Origin: a bacterium
GTDB taxonomy: Bacteria > Desulfobacterota > Deferrisomatia > Deferrisomatales > Deferrisomataceae
NCBI GenBank assembly: GCA_027021615.1
Contig: JALUTY010000107.1
Location: 22,534 to 86,533, forward strand
Direction: 5' to 3'
DNA length: 64,000 nt
The notes under the pieces were generated by a model. That model searched no databases. It was not told the DNA's origin and saw only the letters and a program-made list of their open reading frames with translations. Shown in pieces: positions 25,777 to 33,824 of this stretch (position 1 is the first letter of the stretch; each line of letters starts with the position of its first letter). The translations under genes were made by a program, and so were the position numbers.

Positions 25777-26658
25777 ATGTTTCGCGGGACCATTACCGCC
25801 CTCGTGACCCCGTTTCGAAACGGCCAGGTCGACGAAGAGGCCTACCGGAGGCTGATCGACTGGCAGATCTCCCAGGGGGTGGACGCCATCGTTCCCTGCG
25901 GCACCACCGGCGAGTCGGCCACCCTGAGCCACGACGAACACAACCGGGTGATCGACATCGCCGTGGACGAGGCCCGGGGCCGGGTGCCGGTGATCGCGGG
26001 CACCGGCTCCAACAGCACGGCCGAGGCGGTCCGCCTCACCCGCCACGCCAAGGACGCCGGCGCAGATGCGGCGCTCCTGATCACGCCTTACTACAACAAG
26101 CCCACCCAGGAGGGCCTGTACGAGCACTACAAAAAGGTGTCCGAGGAGGCCAAGTTCCCGATCATCGTGTACAACGTGCCGAGCCGCACCGGGGTGAACC
26201 TGCTCCCGGACACGGTGGCTCGGCTGGCCGGCCTGCCCGACATCGTGGGCATCAAGGAGGCCACGGGCGATCTGCGGCAGGTCAGCGAGGTGCTCGAGAA
26301 GTGCGGGGACCGGATCACCGTGCTGTCGGGGGACGACTTCACCGTGTTGCCGCTGCTGGCCGTGGGAGGCCGGGGGGTGATCTCGGTGGTGTCCAACGTG
26401 GCTCCGGCGGACATGGCCGAGATGATTCGGGCCTTCGAGGCCGGAGATCTGGTCCGGGCCCGGGAGCTCCACTTCAAGATGATGCCCTTGGTGCGGGCCC
26501 TGTTCCTCGAGACGAACCCGGCCCCGGTCAAGACCGCCCTGGCCTGGATGGGCCGCATCGGTCCCGAGATCCGGCTTCCGCTGTGCCCCTTGCGTCCCGA
26601 GAACCGGGAGAGGCTGGTGGCCGCCCTGCGGGGCTACGGGCTGCGGGAGGGCGCGTGA
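25777..26658 (+). CDS. dapA: 4-hydroxy-tetrahydrodipicolinate synthase
   Basis: Condenses pyruvate with aspartate semialdehyde in lysine/diaminopimelate synthesis. The 293-residue TIM barrel carries CGTTGESATL, YYNKPTQEG with the catalytic tyrosine, YNVPSRTG, the Schiff-base lysine in GIKEATGD and SGDDFTVLPLLAVGG. ATG at 25777 follows AGGAGG. Its TGA overlaps the dapB ATG (TGATG at 26656-26660). Confidence 0.96.
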   Translation: MFRGTITALVTPFRNGQVDEEAYRRLIDWQISQGVDAIVPCGTTGESATLSHDEHNRVIDIAVDEARGRVPVIAGTGSNSTAEAVRLTRHAKDAGADAALLITPYYNKPTQEGLYEHYKKVSEEAKFPIIVYNVPSRTGVNLLPDTVARLAGLPDIVGIKEATGDLRQVSEVLEKCGDRITVLSGDDFTVLPLLAVGGRGVISVVSNVAPADMAEMIRAFEAGDLVRARELHFKMMPLVRALFLETNPAPVKTALAWMGRIGPEIRLPLCPLRPENRERLVAALRGYGLREGA

Positions 26659-27458
26659 TGGTGCGGGCCCTGGTGACCGGCGCCGCCGGCCGGATGGGGA
26701 CCACCCTGGTGCGACTGATCGGCGAGACCGAGGGGATCGAGGTGGCCGGCGCGGTGGAACGACCGGGCCATCCGGCGGTGGGCCGAGACGCCGGAGAGGT
26801 CGCCGGGGTAGGAGCCCTGGGCGTGCCCATCGGTGACGACCTGGAGGCCCGGCTCTCCGACACGGACGTGGTGGTGGACTTCACCAGTGCCACGGCCTCC
26901 ATGGGGCACGTGGATGCGGTGTGCCGGGCAGGGAAGGCGATCGTGGTGGGGTCCACCGGGTTCAGCCCGGAGGACCGGGCCCGCATCGAGGCCCGGGCGG
27001 CCGAGGCCCGGATCTTCCTTGCGCCCAACATGAGCATCGGCGTGAACGTGCTCCTGCGGGTGGTGGCCGACGTGGCCCGGGCCCTGGGGGACGCCTACGA
27101 CGTGGAGATCGTAGAGACCCACCACCGGTTTAAGAAGGACGCCCCCAGCGGCACGGCCTTGGCCCTGGCCGAGGCGGTGGCCCAGGCCCTGGGGCGTCGC
27201 CTGGAGACCGACGCAGTATACGGCCGCCACGGCCTGGGCGGAGGCCGGCCCCCCTGTCAGATCGGTATCCATGCCGTGCGGGCCGGAGACGTGGTGGGGG
27301 ACCACACCGTGGTCTTCGGCGGCCTGGGAGAGCGGGTGGAGGTCACCCACCGGGCCACCAGCCGCGAGACCTTTGCCCGCGGTGCGATCCGGGCGGCCCT
27401 GTGGGTGGTTGGGCGGCCCAACGGGTTCTACGGCATGGCCGACCTGTTGGGCAGATGA
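26658..27458 (+). CDS. dapB: 4-hydroxy-tetrahydrodipicolinate reductase
   Basis: Next step after DapA, an NAD(P)H-dependent reductase. The Rossmann motif GAAGRMG is at the N-terminus. VDFTSATASMGHVDA, VGSTGF, the catalytic histidine motif ETHHRFKKDAPSGTAL and the tetramer region IHAVRAGDVVGDHTVVFGG follow. 266 residues, full length. Coupled to dapA by a one-base overlap. Confidence 0.96.
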   Translation: MVRALVTGAAGRMGTTLVRLIGETEGIEVAGAVERPGHPAVGRDAGEVAGVGALGVPIGDDLEARLSDTDVVVDFTSATASMGHVDAVCRAGKAIVVGSTGFSPEDRARIEARAAEARIFLAPNMSIGVNVLLRVVADVARALGDAYDVEIVETHHRFKKDAPSGTALALAEAVAQALGRRLETDAVYGRHGLGGGRPPCQIGIHAVRAGDVVGDHTVVFGGLGERVEVTHRATSRETFARGAIRAALWVVGRPNGFYGMADLLGR

Positions 27459-27461
27459 TCC

Positions 27462-27707
27462 CTAACGGGTGACCGCGGCCTCGAAGATCATCTCCTCCTT
27501 CTCGAGGATGCCGGAGGGATGGCCCATCTCGGAGGCCCAGTCCCCCCGCAGCTCGGCCGGCAGCATCGACGTGACCTCCCGGACCTCGTCCGGGGTCATG
27601 TCGGCCTTGAGCCCGTCCATGACGGTGTGGAGGATCAACTCGGCCCGCTCGACCGAGGCGATCCCGCCCAGGTGACAGATTCTCTGCAGCAGCTCAGCAC
27701 GGGTCAT
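27462..27707 (-). CDS. DUF2267-like small protein
   Basis: An 81-residue helical protein. Its layout (AELLQRICHLGGIASVERAE, then GLKADMTPDEVREVTSMLPAELR) matches DUF2267, where repeated helical units contain LP and LR motifs. Function unknown. ATG at 27707 has GGAGGTGCACC in front. It ends 3 nt from the dapB stop, convergent. Confidence 0.75.
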   Translation of the reverse strand: MTRAELLQRICHLGGIASVERAELILHTVMDGLKADMTPDEVREVTSMLPAELRGDWASEMGHPSGILEKEEMIFEAAVTR

Positions 27708-27779
27708 GGTGCACCTCCTGCCCCCCCGGCTCGGTGGGGTCCTGCCCCTTCAACCTAGCGCGGAAAGAGGGGGTTCGGA

Positions 27780-28181
27780 AGGTGGGGGCATGGGTTTTTC
27801 CGGCTTCGCACCCGGCGCTCCAGCAGCCCCCCATGCCGCACCGAGCGTTTGGCGGCAGGGCATGGGGCCTGCTTCCGACCGCGCGCGAAGCCGGACATTG
27901 AGATTCGCCGCGCAGGCACGGAGCACCGGCGGTGGTTTCATGACCGGTCGGTGGGGCACGAACGAGCTCACGGTACGAGCGTGGGAGGCGCTGCGCGGCG
28001 AGCCAAGGAGCCGCACGCGGCTCTCCAGCAGACCCCATGCCCCCCGGGGGTTGGCGCGGCTCGAGAGCCGCCTGGCCGCCCGGCGGGCCGAAGGCCCCCG
28101 ACCGACGACCGACGACCGACGACCGACGACCGACGACCGACGACCGACGACCGACGACCGACGACCGACGACCGAGGTTAC
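27780..28181 (+). repeat. Long mosaic intergenic repeat region upstream of folK
   Basis: Contains, in order: GGCGCTCCAGCAGCCCCCATG (27810 area, also seen near 41409 and 48058); a segment with GCGCGAAGCCGGACATTGAGATTCG (related to 36496-36530); GGCGCTGCGCGGCGAGCC with GCGGCTCTCCAGCAG (related to 36599-36650); CGCCTGGCCGCCCGGCGGGCC; and the 7-bp array ending ACCGAGGTTAC. No convincing gene; the long open frame across it merely extends folK. Confidence 0.75.
28101..28177 (+). repeat. Perfect 7-bp tandem array (ACCGACG)10
   Basis: Ten exact copies of ACCGACG at 28101-28170 and an eleventh degenerate copy (ACCGAGG). It ends 17 nt before the folK ATG. Arrays of this kind change copy number by slippage. 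It is an expanded form of the two- or three-unit GACCGAC stretch found in the other copies of this repeat family. Confidence 0.95.
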
Positions 28182-28194
28182 CTGGAGACGTTCC

Positions 28195-28734
28195 ATGGCT
28201 GAAGGCCCGGTGCGGGCGCTGGTGGCGTTCGGGGGCAACCTGGGGCCGGTTGAGGAGAACCTGAGGGCCGCCCTGGAGGCCCTGGCCCGGCTGCCCGGCA
28301 CCCAGCTCCTGCGGATCTCCTCCCTGTACCGGACCGCGCCGGTGGGCGTCACGGATCAGCCGGCGTTCCTGAACGGGGTCGCGCTGGTGGAGACCGGGCT
28401 GGACGCCCCGTCCCTGCTGGACGCCCTGCTGGGCATCGAGGCCGACCTGGGCCGGGTGCGGCGCCAGCGGTGGGGCCCCCGGACCGTGGACCTGGACCTG
28501 ATCCTGTACGGAACGGGCGTGGTGGCCCGACCGAACCTGCAGGTGCCCCACCCCCGGATGCACGAAAGGGGGTTCGTGCTCGTGCCGGCAGCCGAGGTGG
28601 CCCCAGACATGGTCCATCCGGAGTTGGGCCGCACCGTGGCGGAGCTGTGCGACGCTCTGGGCCCCACGCCCGACGTGGCCGACCTGGGCCGGCCCCCGTG
28701 GGCCGGGGCCCTGGAGGCCGACCCCCCGGGGTAG
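28195..28734 (+). CDS. folK: 2-amino-4-hydroxy-6-hydroxymethyldihydropteridine pyrophosphokinase
   Basis: Transfers pyrophosphate to the pterin in folate synthesis. The 179 residues show LVAFGGNLG, SSLYRTAPVGVTDQPAFLNGV, RQRWGPRTVDLDLILYG and VPHPRMHERGFVLVPAAEV, all family hallmarks. ATG at 28195 was chosen because conserved sequence starts there and GGAG lies 8 nt upstream. The leader consists of the tandem ACCGACG array. No other folate gene is adjacent. Confidence 0.95.
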   Translation: MAEGPVRALVAFGGNLGPVEENLRAALEALARLPGTQLLRISSLYRTAPVGVTDQPAFLNGVALVETGLDAPSLLDALLGIEADLGRVRRQRWGPRTVDLDLILYGTGVVARPNLQVPHPRMHERGFVLVPAAEVAPDMVHPELGRTVAELCDALGPTPDVADLGRPPWAGALEADPPG

Positions 28735-29120
28735 GCGCGACCTCCCGGCCGCGACCCCGGGCCGAGAGACCCGGAGGCCGCTCCCAGGGGGAAGCCCCCT
28801 TCGGTCCCTGCGGGGCCCTACAACGGGGAAGGTAACGTTCCATGATCCAGGGGCCACGGCTGGCGGCGGGGCATGGGGTTCAGGAACCAGATTTCAGCGG
28901 ACAGAAGACAGGAAAAGAGCAAAAACACTGTGGCCAAAGCGACGTCGTGGGACCACGACCCGTCCACTGACCTCTGTCCTCTGACCCCTGAAACCCCTGC
29001 CCCACCGGGCGTTTGGCGGCGGTTCGGGGAAGCGGCCCGGCCGCCTAGCGGCCTAGCAGCCTAGCGGGCCGAAGACCCCCGACCGACGACCAACGACCGA
29101 AGTTACCGGAGGTTCCTCCG
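28735..29120. repeat. Gene-free gap with mosaic repeat
   Basis: No gene. 28880-29010 includes GACAGAAGACAGGAAA and the roughly complementary TGACCTCTGTCCTCTGACCC. At 29031-29106 is a repeat copy: CGGCCCGGCCGCCTAGCGG, three CCTAGC units, GGCCGAAGACCCCCGACC, GACGACCAACGACC and GAAGTTAC. It ends 14 nt before the TTG start of the next gene. Confidence 0.75.
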
Positions 29121-29378
29121 TTGCTCATCCGTCTCCTGTTCTACGGCGTCCTGATCTGGCTGGTGGTGAGGCTCGTGAAGGGCCTGAAGCCCAAGCCGCG
29201 GGTCCGGCCCCGGCCCCGACCCGCTCCGGGCCGGGCGATCCAGGGCGGCGAGCTGGTCCAGGACCCCCACTGCGGGGTGTACGTGCCCAAGGAGTCGGCG
29301 GTCCGGGGGCCCGACGGCACCTACTTCTGCAGCGAGGCCTGCCGGGACGCCCACGCCAAGGGGGGCGGCCCGGCATGA
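29121..29378 (+). CDS. PP0621-like membrane-anchored protein
   Basis: An 85-residue protein with one N-terminal membrane segment (LLFYGVLIWLVVRLV), a basic Pro/Arg linker, and a C-terminal metal-binding-like domain: DPHCGVYVPKESA, then YFCSEACRDAH. This pattern is that of the PP0621 family and resembles TRASH/YHS metal sites. The start is TTG with CGGAGG 10 nt upstream. It overlaps the AOR start by 4 nt, so it is cotranscribed and possibly involved in metal or cofactor handling; that is inference. Confidence 0.8.
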   Translation: MLIRLLFYGVLIWLVVRLVKGLKPKPRVRPRPRPAPGRAIQGGELVQDPHCGVYVPKESAVRGPDGTYFCSEACRDAHAKGGGPA

Positions 29379-31165
29379 AGGGGTGGACCGGCCGGCTCCT
29401 GCGGGTGGACCTGTCGGCGCGGCGCGCCAGGGCCGAGGAGATTCCGGCCGGGGTGCTCCGGGACTACCTGGGCGGCCGGGGCCTGGGCGCCCATCTCCTC
29501 TACGCCTCGGGCCGGCACCGGCTCGACCCGCTGGCGGCCGAGGCGGCGTTCGTGGTGGCCACCGGGCCGCTTACCGGGACCCGGGCGCCCACCGCCTCCC
29601 GAACCAGCTGCACCGCGCTCTCGCCCCTGACCGGCACCCTGTTCGACGCCAACTCCGGGGGGCTCTTCGGCATCCGCCTGAAACGGGCAGGCTACGACGC
29701 CCTGTGGGTCGAGGGCGCGGCCGACACTCCGGTGGTCGTGGTGGTGGACCCGGACGGGGTCCGGTTCGACCCGGCAACGGAGCTCTGGGGCATGGGCAAC
29801 CGGGCCGTGCGGGCCGCCCTCAGGGGTCGGTACGGGCCGAAGGCCGCCGTGCTCACCGTGGGGCCGGCGGGCGAGACCGGCTCCCGGCTCGCCAACGTCG
29901 CCCACGGCGAGCGGTTCTTCGGCCGGGGGGGGCTGGGAGCGGTGCTCGGGGCCAAGCGGGTGAAGGCCCTGGTGGTCCGGGGCGACGGCCCGGTGGGGGT
30001 GGCCGACCCCCAGGGGTTCGGGTTCGTGGTGGGGGAGTGCCGCAAGTGGCTGGCGGCCCACCCGATCACCAGCCGGGGCCTGCCCGGGTTCGGGACCGCG
30101 GTGCTGATGAACGTGGTCAACGCCGTCGGTGCCCTGCCGGCCCGCAACTTCCGGCAGAGCCGGTTCGGCCGGGCCGAGGCGGTGTCCGGCGAGGCGCTGC
30201 GGGAGGTGACCACGGGGCGCAAGGCCTGCCCCGGCTGCCCCATCGCCTGCGGCCGGAGGGTGAGCCTGGACGGCCGGGAGGTGCAGGGGCCGGAGTTCGA
30301 GACCCTGTGGTCCTTCGGGGCCGACCTGGGGCTGGCCGACCTCGAGACCGTGATCCGGCTCAACCTGCTGTGCAACGACCTGGGGCTCGACACGATCTCG
30401 GCCGGGGCCACCCTGGCCGCGGCCCGGGAGCTGTGGGAGGAGGGAGCCCTGGACTTCGACCCCCTGGAGGGCGGGCCCGCGGGCGTGGCCAGGCTCCTCG
30501 AGGCGATGGCTCGGGCCGAGGGGCCAGGGGAGCTGCTGCGCCACGGCAGCGACCACCTGGCCCGCACCGTGGGCCGGCCCGGGGCGGCCATGACCGTGAA
30601 GGGCATGGAGCTGCCGGCCTACGACCCCCGGGGGTGCCAGGGCCAGGGCCTGGCCTACGCCACCTCCAACCGCGGGGGCTGCCACCTGCGCTCCTACATG
30701 GTGGCGCCCGAGATCCTGGCCACCCCCAAGCGGGTGGACCGGTTCGCCTGGTCGGGCAAGGCCGGGCTGGTGATCGTGCAGCAGAACCTGAACGCGGCGG
30801 TGGACAGCCTGGTGCTGTGCCGGTTCACGGGGTTCGCCCTGTCCGAGGGGTACTACGCCCGGCTGGTGCGGACCGCCACGGGGTGGGACCTGGACGGCCA
30901 GGAGCTGCTCACCGTGGGGGAGCGAATCTACACGGTGGAGCGGCTCGCCAACCTGGACCGGGGGCTCGGCCGGGACCACGACACCCTGCCCCGCCGGCTC
31001 CTGGACGAGCCGGTGCCCGACGGGCCCAGCGCCGGCCACACGGTGCGGCTGGATCCGATGCTCGACGAGTACTACCGGTTCCGGGGTTGGGACGAGGGGG
31101 GCCGACCCACGGCCCGGAAGCTGGCCCGGCTGGGCCTGGGCGGGCCGGAGGCGGCCGATGTTTGA
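29375..31165 (+). CDS. Aldehyde:ferredoxin oxidoreductase
   Basis: Tungsten- or molybdenum-pterin enzyme oxidising aldehydes to acids with ferredoxin, cytoplasmic. Full length at 596 residues. N-terminal domain: RVDLSARRA, YLGGRGLGAHLL, TGPLTGTRAPTASR and GPAGETGSRLANVA. The [4Fe-4S] ligand group CPGCPIAC is near residue 286, with CNDLGLDTISAG near 331. ATG at 29375 overlaps the preceding gene by 4 nt, and its stop overlaps the aldolase start by 8 nt, so three genes form a tight operon. The metal and the aldehyde are not determinable. Confidence 0.92.
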   Translation: MKGWTGRLLRVDLSARRARAEEIPAGVLRDYLGGRGLGAHLLYASGRHRLDPLAAEAAFVVATGPLTGTRAPTASRTSCTALSPLTGTLFDANSGGLFGIRLKRAGYDALWVEGAADTPVVVVVDPDGVRFDPATELWGMGNRAVRAALRGRYGPKAAVLTVGPAGETGSRLANVAHGERFFGRGGLGAVLGAKRVKALVVRGDGPVGVADPQGFGFVVGECRKWLAAHPITSRGLPGFGTAVLMNVVNAVGALPARNFRQSRFGRAEAVSGEALREVTTGRKACPGCPIACGRRVSLDGREVQGPEFETLWSFGADLGLADLETVIRLNLLCNDLGLDTISAGATLAAARELWEEGALDFDPLEGGPAGVARLLEAMARAEGPGELLRHGSDHLARTVGRPGAAMTVKGMELPAYDPRGCQGQGLAYATSNRGGCHLRSYMVAPEILATPKRVDRFAWSGKAGLVIVQQNLNAAVDSLVLCRFTGFALSEGYYARLVRTATGWDLDGQELLTVGERIYTVERLANLDRGLGRDHDTLPRRLLDEPVPDGPSAGHTVRLDPMLDEYYRFRGWDEGGRPTARKLARLGLGGPEAADV

Positions 31166-31757
31166 GCAGTTCCGGGAGATCGGGCGGGACCTGTTCGTGG
31201 CGGGGCTCATCACCTCCCACGGCGGCAACATGAGCGTGCGGCTGGGCGACCGGATCGTGATCACCCGCCGGGGTGCCATGCTGGGGCGCCTGCGGCCCGA
31301 GGACCTGGTGGAGACCGGGCTCGAGGCGGACGACGCCATGGTCACCCTGGCCAGCACCGAGCTGGTGGTCCACCGGGCCATCTACCGGGCCACCAGCGCC
31401 CTGGCCATCGTCCACACCCACCCCTTGCACGCCACGGCCCTGTCGCTGGTGGAGGACGCGATCGTGCCCGTGGACTCGGAGGGGTCGTACCTGCTGCACC
31501 GGGTGCCGGTGGTGGCGGCCGCCAAGACCGTGGGCAGCTTGGAGGTGGCCCGGATCCTGCCTCCGGCCCTGCGCGACCACCCCATCGCCGTGCTCCGGGG
31601 CCACGGCGCGTTCGCCGTGGGCGCGCTGCTGGAGGAGGCCTACATGGTCTCCACCACCCTGGAGGCCTCGGCCCGAATCCTGTGCATCCTGCGTTCGCTG
31701 GGAACCGACCGCATCCGCGAGTACCGGGAGGGCGCCGACCGGTATGACCGGTGGTAG
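31158..31757 (+). CDS. Class II aldolase/adducin family protein
   Basis: A zinc-dependent aldolase-fold protein of 199 residues, related to fuculose-phosphate aldolase. Signatures: SHGGNMSVRLGDRIVITRRG, the zinc-ligand segment IVHTHPLHATALS and RGHGAFAVGALLEEAY. ATG at 31158 lies inside the AOR end. Coupled to AOR, it could generate the aldehyde that AOR oxidises; this is inference from operon structure. Confidence 0.88.
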   Translation: MFEQFREIGRDLFVAGLITSHGGNMSVRLGDRIVITRRGAMLGRLRPEDLVETGLEADDAMVTLASTELVVHRAIYRATSALAIVHTHPLHATALSLVEDAIVPVDSEGSYLLHRVPVVAAAKTVGSLEVARILPPALRDHPIAVLRGHGAFAVGALLEEAYMVSTTLEASARILCILRSLGTDRIREYREGADRYDRW

Positions 31758-31768
31758 GAGGAGATCCG

Positions 31769-31909
31769 ATGGCAAAGACCCCCAAGCCCCGCCGCCCGGA
31801 ACCCCCATCCCTGGAGGAGAAGCTGGGCCAGGTCTGGGGCGGGCTGTTCGTGCTGCTGGTGCTCACATTGGTGGTGGTGCTGGTCGGAAAGGCCTGTCTC
31901 TTCGAGTGA
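31769..31909 (+). CDS. Single-TM small protein
   Basis: A 46-residue protein with a basic Pro-rich N-terminus (AKTPKPRRPEPPS), a short amphipathic part and one membrane segment (GLFVLLVLTLVVVLVG) ending in CLFE. ATG at 31769 follows TAGGAGGAGATCCG, a very good ribosome site, 11 nt after the aldolase stop. Codons are GC-rich like its neighbours. It is the last gene of the AOR operon; function unknown. Confidence 0.7.
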   Translation: MAKTPKPRRPEPPSLEEKLGQVWGGLFVLLVLTLVVVLVGKACLFE

Positions 31910-32015
31910 TCCGAGCCCCTGGGAGCCCCCCTGGGGCCCCTGCGGGACGGACGAGGGGAGGAGGTCTTCCTGACCCCGAGCCTCCCAGCCTCGCTAGCTT
32001 TCCAGCTTCCCAGCC

Positions 32016-33641
32016 GTGAAGGCCATGGACTTCGAAGCCGTGACCGCGGCCCTGTGCCGCCCCGATGCGTACCCCCATCCGTGCCGCGACGTGGTGATGC
32101 GGCAGACCCACATTTCGGCCGTGTTCCTGGCCGGCCCCTACGTCTACAAGATCAAAAAACCCCGGGACCTGGGGTTCCTGGACTTCACCACCCTGGAGCG
32201 GCGGCGGCACTTCTGCGAGGAGGAGGTCCGGCTGAACCGGCGCCTGGCGCCGGGGGTGTACCTGGGCGTGGTCCCGGTCACCGTGCGGGCCGGCCGGGTG
32301 CGGGTGGACGGGGAGGGCGAGGTGGTGGAGTGGGCCGTGTGGATGCGGCGCCTGCCCGAGTGGGCCACCCTTTTGCGGCGGCTGGAGGCCGGGGCCGAGG
32401 GGCCCGAGGACCTGGAGGCCTTGGCGGCGTTCCTGGCACGGTTCCACGCCGGGGCCGATCGGGGTCCCCACACGGCCCGGTACGGCCGAAGCGCGGTGGT
32501 GGCCCGCAACGCCCTGGAGAACTTCGAGCAGACCGGGGGGCACCGGGGCACCACGGTGTCGGACGAGGTGTACGACCGCGTCCTCCGGCGGACCCGGGAG
32601 GCGCTGGAGGCCCTGGGGCCGCGGATCGACGACCGGGCCCGGCGGGGCGTTCCCTGCGACACCCACGGCGACCTGCACCTGGACCACGTGTACGACTTTC
32701 CGCGCCGGCCGCCCGACCGGCGGTGGGTGGTGGTGGACTGCATCGAGTTCAACGAGCGGTTCCGGTACGCCGACCCCGTGGCGGACGCGGCGTTCCTGGC
32801 CATGGACCTGGCGTTCCGGGGCCGCAGGGACCTGGCCGGCCGGTTCCGACGGGCCTACGCGGCCGCCGCGGCAGACCCGGAGGGCGAGGCCCTGTTCCCG
32901 TTCTACGCCGCCTACCGGGCGTGCGTGCGGGCCAAGGTGGAGGGGTTCGCGGCGCTGGAGCCCGAGGTGCCCGCCGACCAGCGGGCCCTGGCCCTGGCCT
33001 CGGCCCGGGCCCACTGGCTGGTGGCCTTGGACGAGCTGGAGCCGCCGGAGCGGCGGCCCGCCCTGCTGGGGGTGGCCGGCCTGCCGGGGAGCGGGAAGTC
33101 CACCCTGGCCCGGGGCCTGGCCGAGCGGGCGGGGTTCTGGGTCATCGACACGGACCGGGTTCGCAAGGAGCTGGCCGGTTTCGATCCGGAGGAGTCGGCC
33201 GCGGCCCCGTTCGGCCGGGGCATCTACACGGCCGAGTGGACCGAGCGGACCTACCGGGAGGTGTTCCGGCGGGCCTGTGAGGGCCTGTTTCGGGGCCGGC
33301 GGGTGCTGGTGGACGCGTCGTTCCGCGAGGCCCGGTGGCGCCGGGAGCTGGCGGCCGTGGCCCGGTCGTGGGGGGTGCGGTGCGGCCTGATCGGGTGCCG
33401 GGCCTCCGAGGCGGAGATCCGGCGGCGGCTGTCGAAGCCCCGCAGGGGGCCGTCGGACGCGGGATGGGAGGTGTTCCGCCGGGCCCGCCGGGCGTGGGAG
33501 CCCCGGGCCGAGGGCGAGCCGGCCCAGACCTGGGTGTCCACCGACGGCCCCAAGGGCCGGGCCCTGGAGGAGGCCCTGGGGTTCCTGCGAACCTTGGGGC
33601 TCGCAGGGGGGGCCGGGGATCCCCCGGCTGGAGCGTCTTGA
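32016..33641 (+). CDS. APH-like phosphotransferase fused to P-loop kinase
   Basis: A 541-residue two-domain protein. Residues 1-330 resemble an aminoglycoside-phosphotransferase/choline-kinase fold: VYKIKKPRDLGFLDF, CDTHGDLHLDHVY with the catalytic Asp, and VVDCIEFNERFRYADP. Residues about 348-530 form a P-loop kinase with GLPGSGKSTLARGLAE and DTDRVRKEL, similar to zeta-toxin/gluconate-kinase-like ATPases. This architecture is common (COG2187+COG0645) but its substrate is unknown. The start is GTG at 32016 (ATG at 32025 is possible). The stop overlaps the -35 of the tRNA-Phe promoter. Confidence 0.88.
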   Translation: MKAMDFEAVTAALCRPDAYPHPCRDVVMRQTHISAVFLAGPYVYKIKKPRDLGFLDFTTLERRRHFCEEEVRLNRRLAPGVYLGVVPVTVRAGRVRVDGEGEVVEWAVWMRRLPEWATLLRRLEAGAEGPEDLEALAAFLARFHAGADRGPHTARYGRSAVVARNALENFEQTGGHRGTTVSDEVYDRVLRRTREALEALGPRIDDRARRGVPCDTHGDLHLDHVYDFPRRPPDRRWVVVDCIEFNERFRYADPVADAAFLAMDLAFRGRRDLAGRFRRAYAAAAADPEGEALFPFYAAYRACVRAKVEGFAALEPEVPADQRALALASARAHWLVALDELEPPERRPALLGVAGLPGSGKSTLARGLAERAGFWVIDTDRVRKELAGFDPEESAAAPFGRGIYTAEWTERTYREVFRRACEGLFRGRRVLVDASFREARWRRELAAVARSWGVRCGLIGCRASEAEIRRRLSKPRRGPSDAGWEVFRRARRAWEPRAEGEPAQTWVSTDGPKGRALEEALGFLRTLGLAGGAGDPPAGAS

Positions 33642-33667
33642 CAGGGGGGAAACGGCCGGGGTAATCT
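33638..33667 (+). promoter_or_regulatory. Sigma70 promoter for tRNA-Phe
   Basis: Perfect -35 TTGACA (33638-33643), 18-bp spacer, -10 TAATCT (33662-33667), 17 nt before the tRNA. Confidence 0.8.
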
Positions 33668-33683
33668 CCGCAGCCTCGGAAGG

Positions 33684-33759
33684 GCCCAGGTAGCTCAGTC
33701 GGTAGAGCAGGGGACTGAAAATCCCCGTGTCGGTGGTTCGATTCCGCCCCTGGGCACCA
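33684..33759 (+). tRNA. tRNA-Phe (GAA)
   Basis: A 76-nt cloverleaf with acceptor GCCCAGG/CCTGGGC, anticodon loop CTGAAAA giving GAA, T arm GGTTCGATTCC and encoded CCA. Confidence 0.97.
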
Positions 33760-33772
33760 TGCGCCGCGAGAA

Positions 33773-33803
33773 GGGCTTGGGTCGCGAACCCAGGCCCTTT
33801 TCC
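33773..33803 (+). terminator. Terminator after tRNA-Phe
   Basis: GGGCTTGGGT pairs with AACCCAGGCCC across a short loop, followed by TTTTCCTTT. It lies directly upstream of ispE, so ispE probably needs read-through or its own promoter. Confidence 0.75.
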
Positions 33804-33824
33804 TTTGACGGAGCCGCGAGAGCC

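Noticed and set aside
28101..28177. Possible CRISPR array
   Set aside because: The unit is only 7 bp and perfectly contiguous without spacers; it is a simple tandem repeat.
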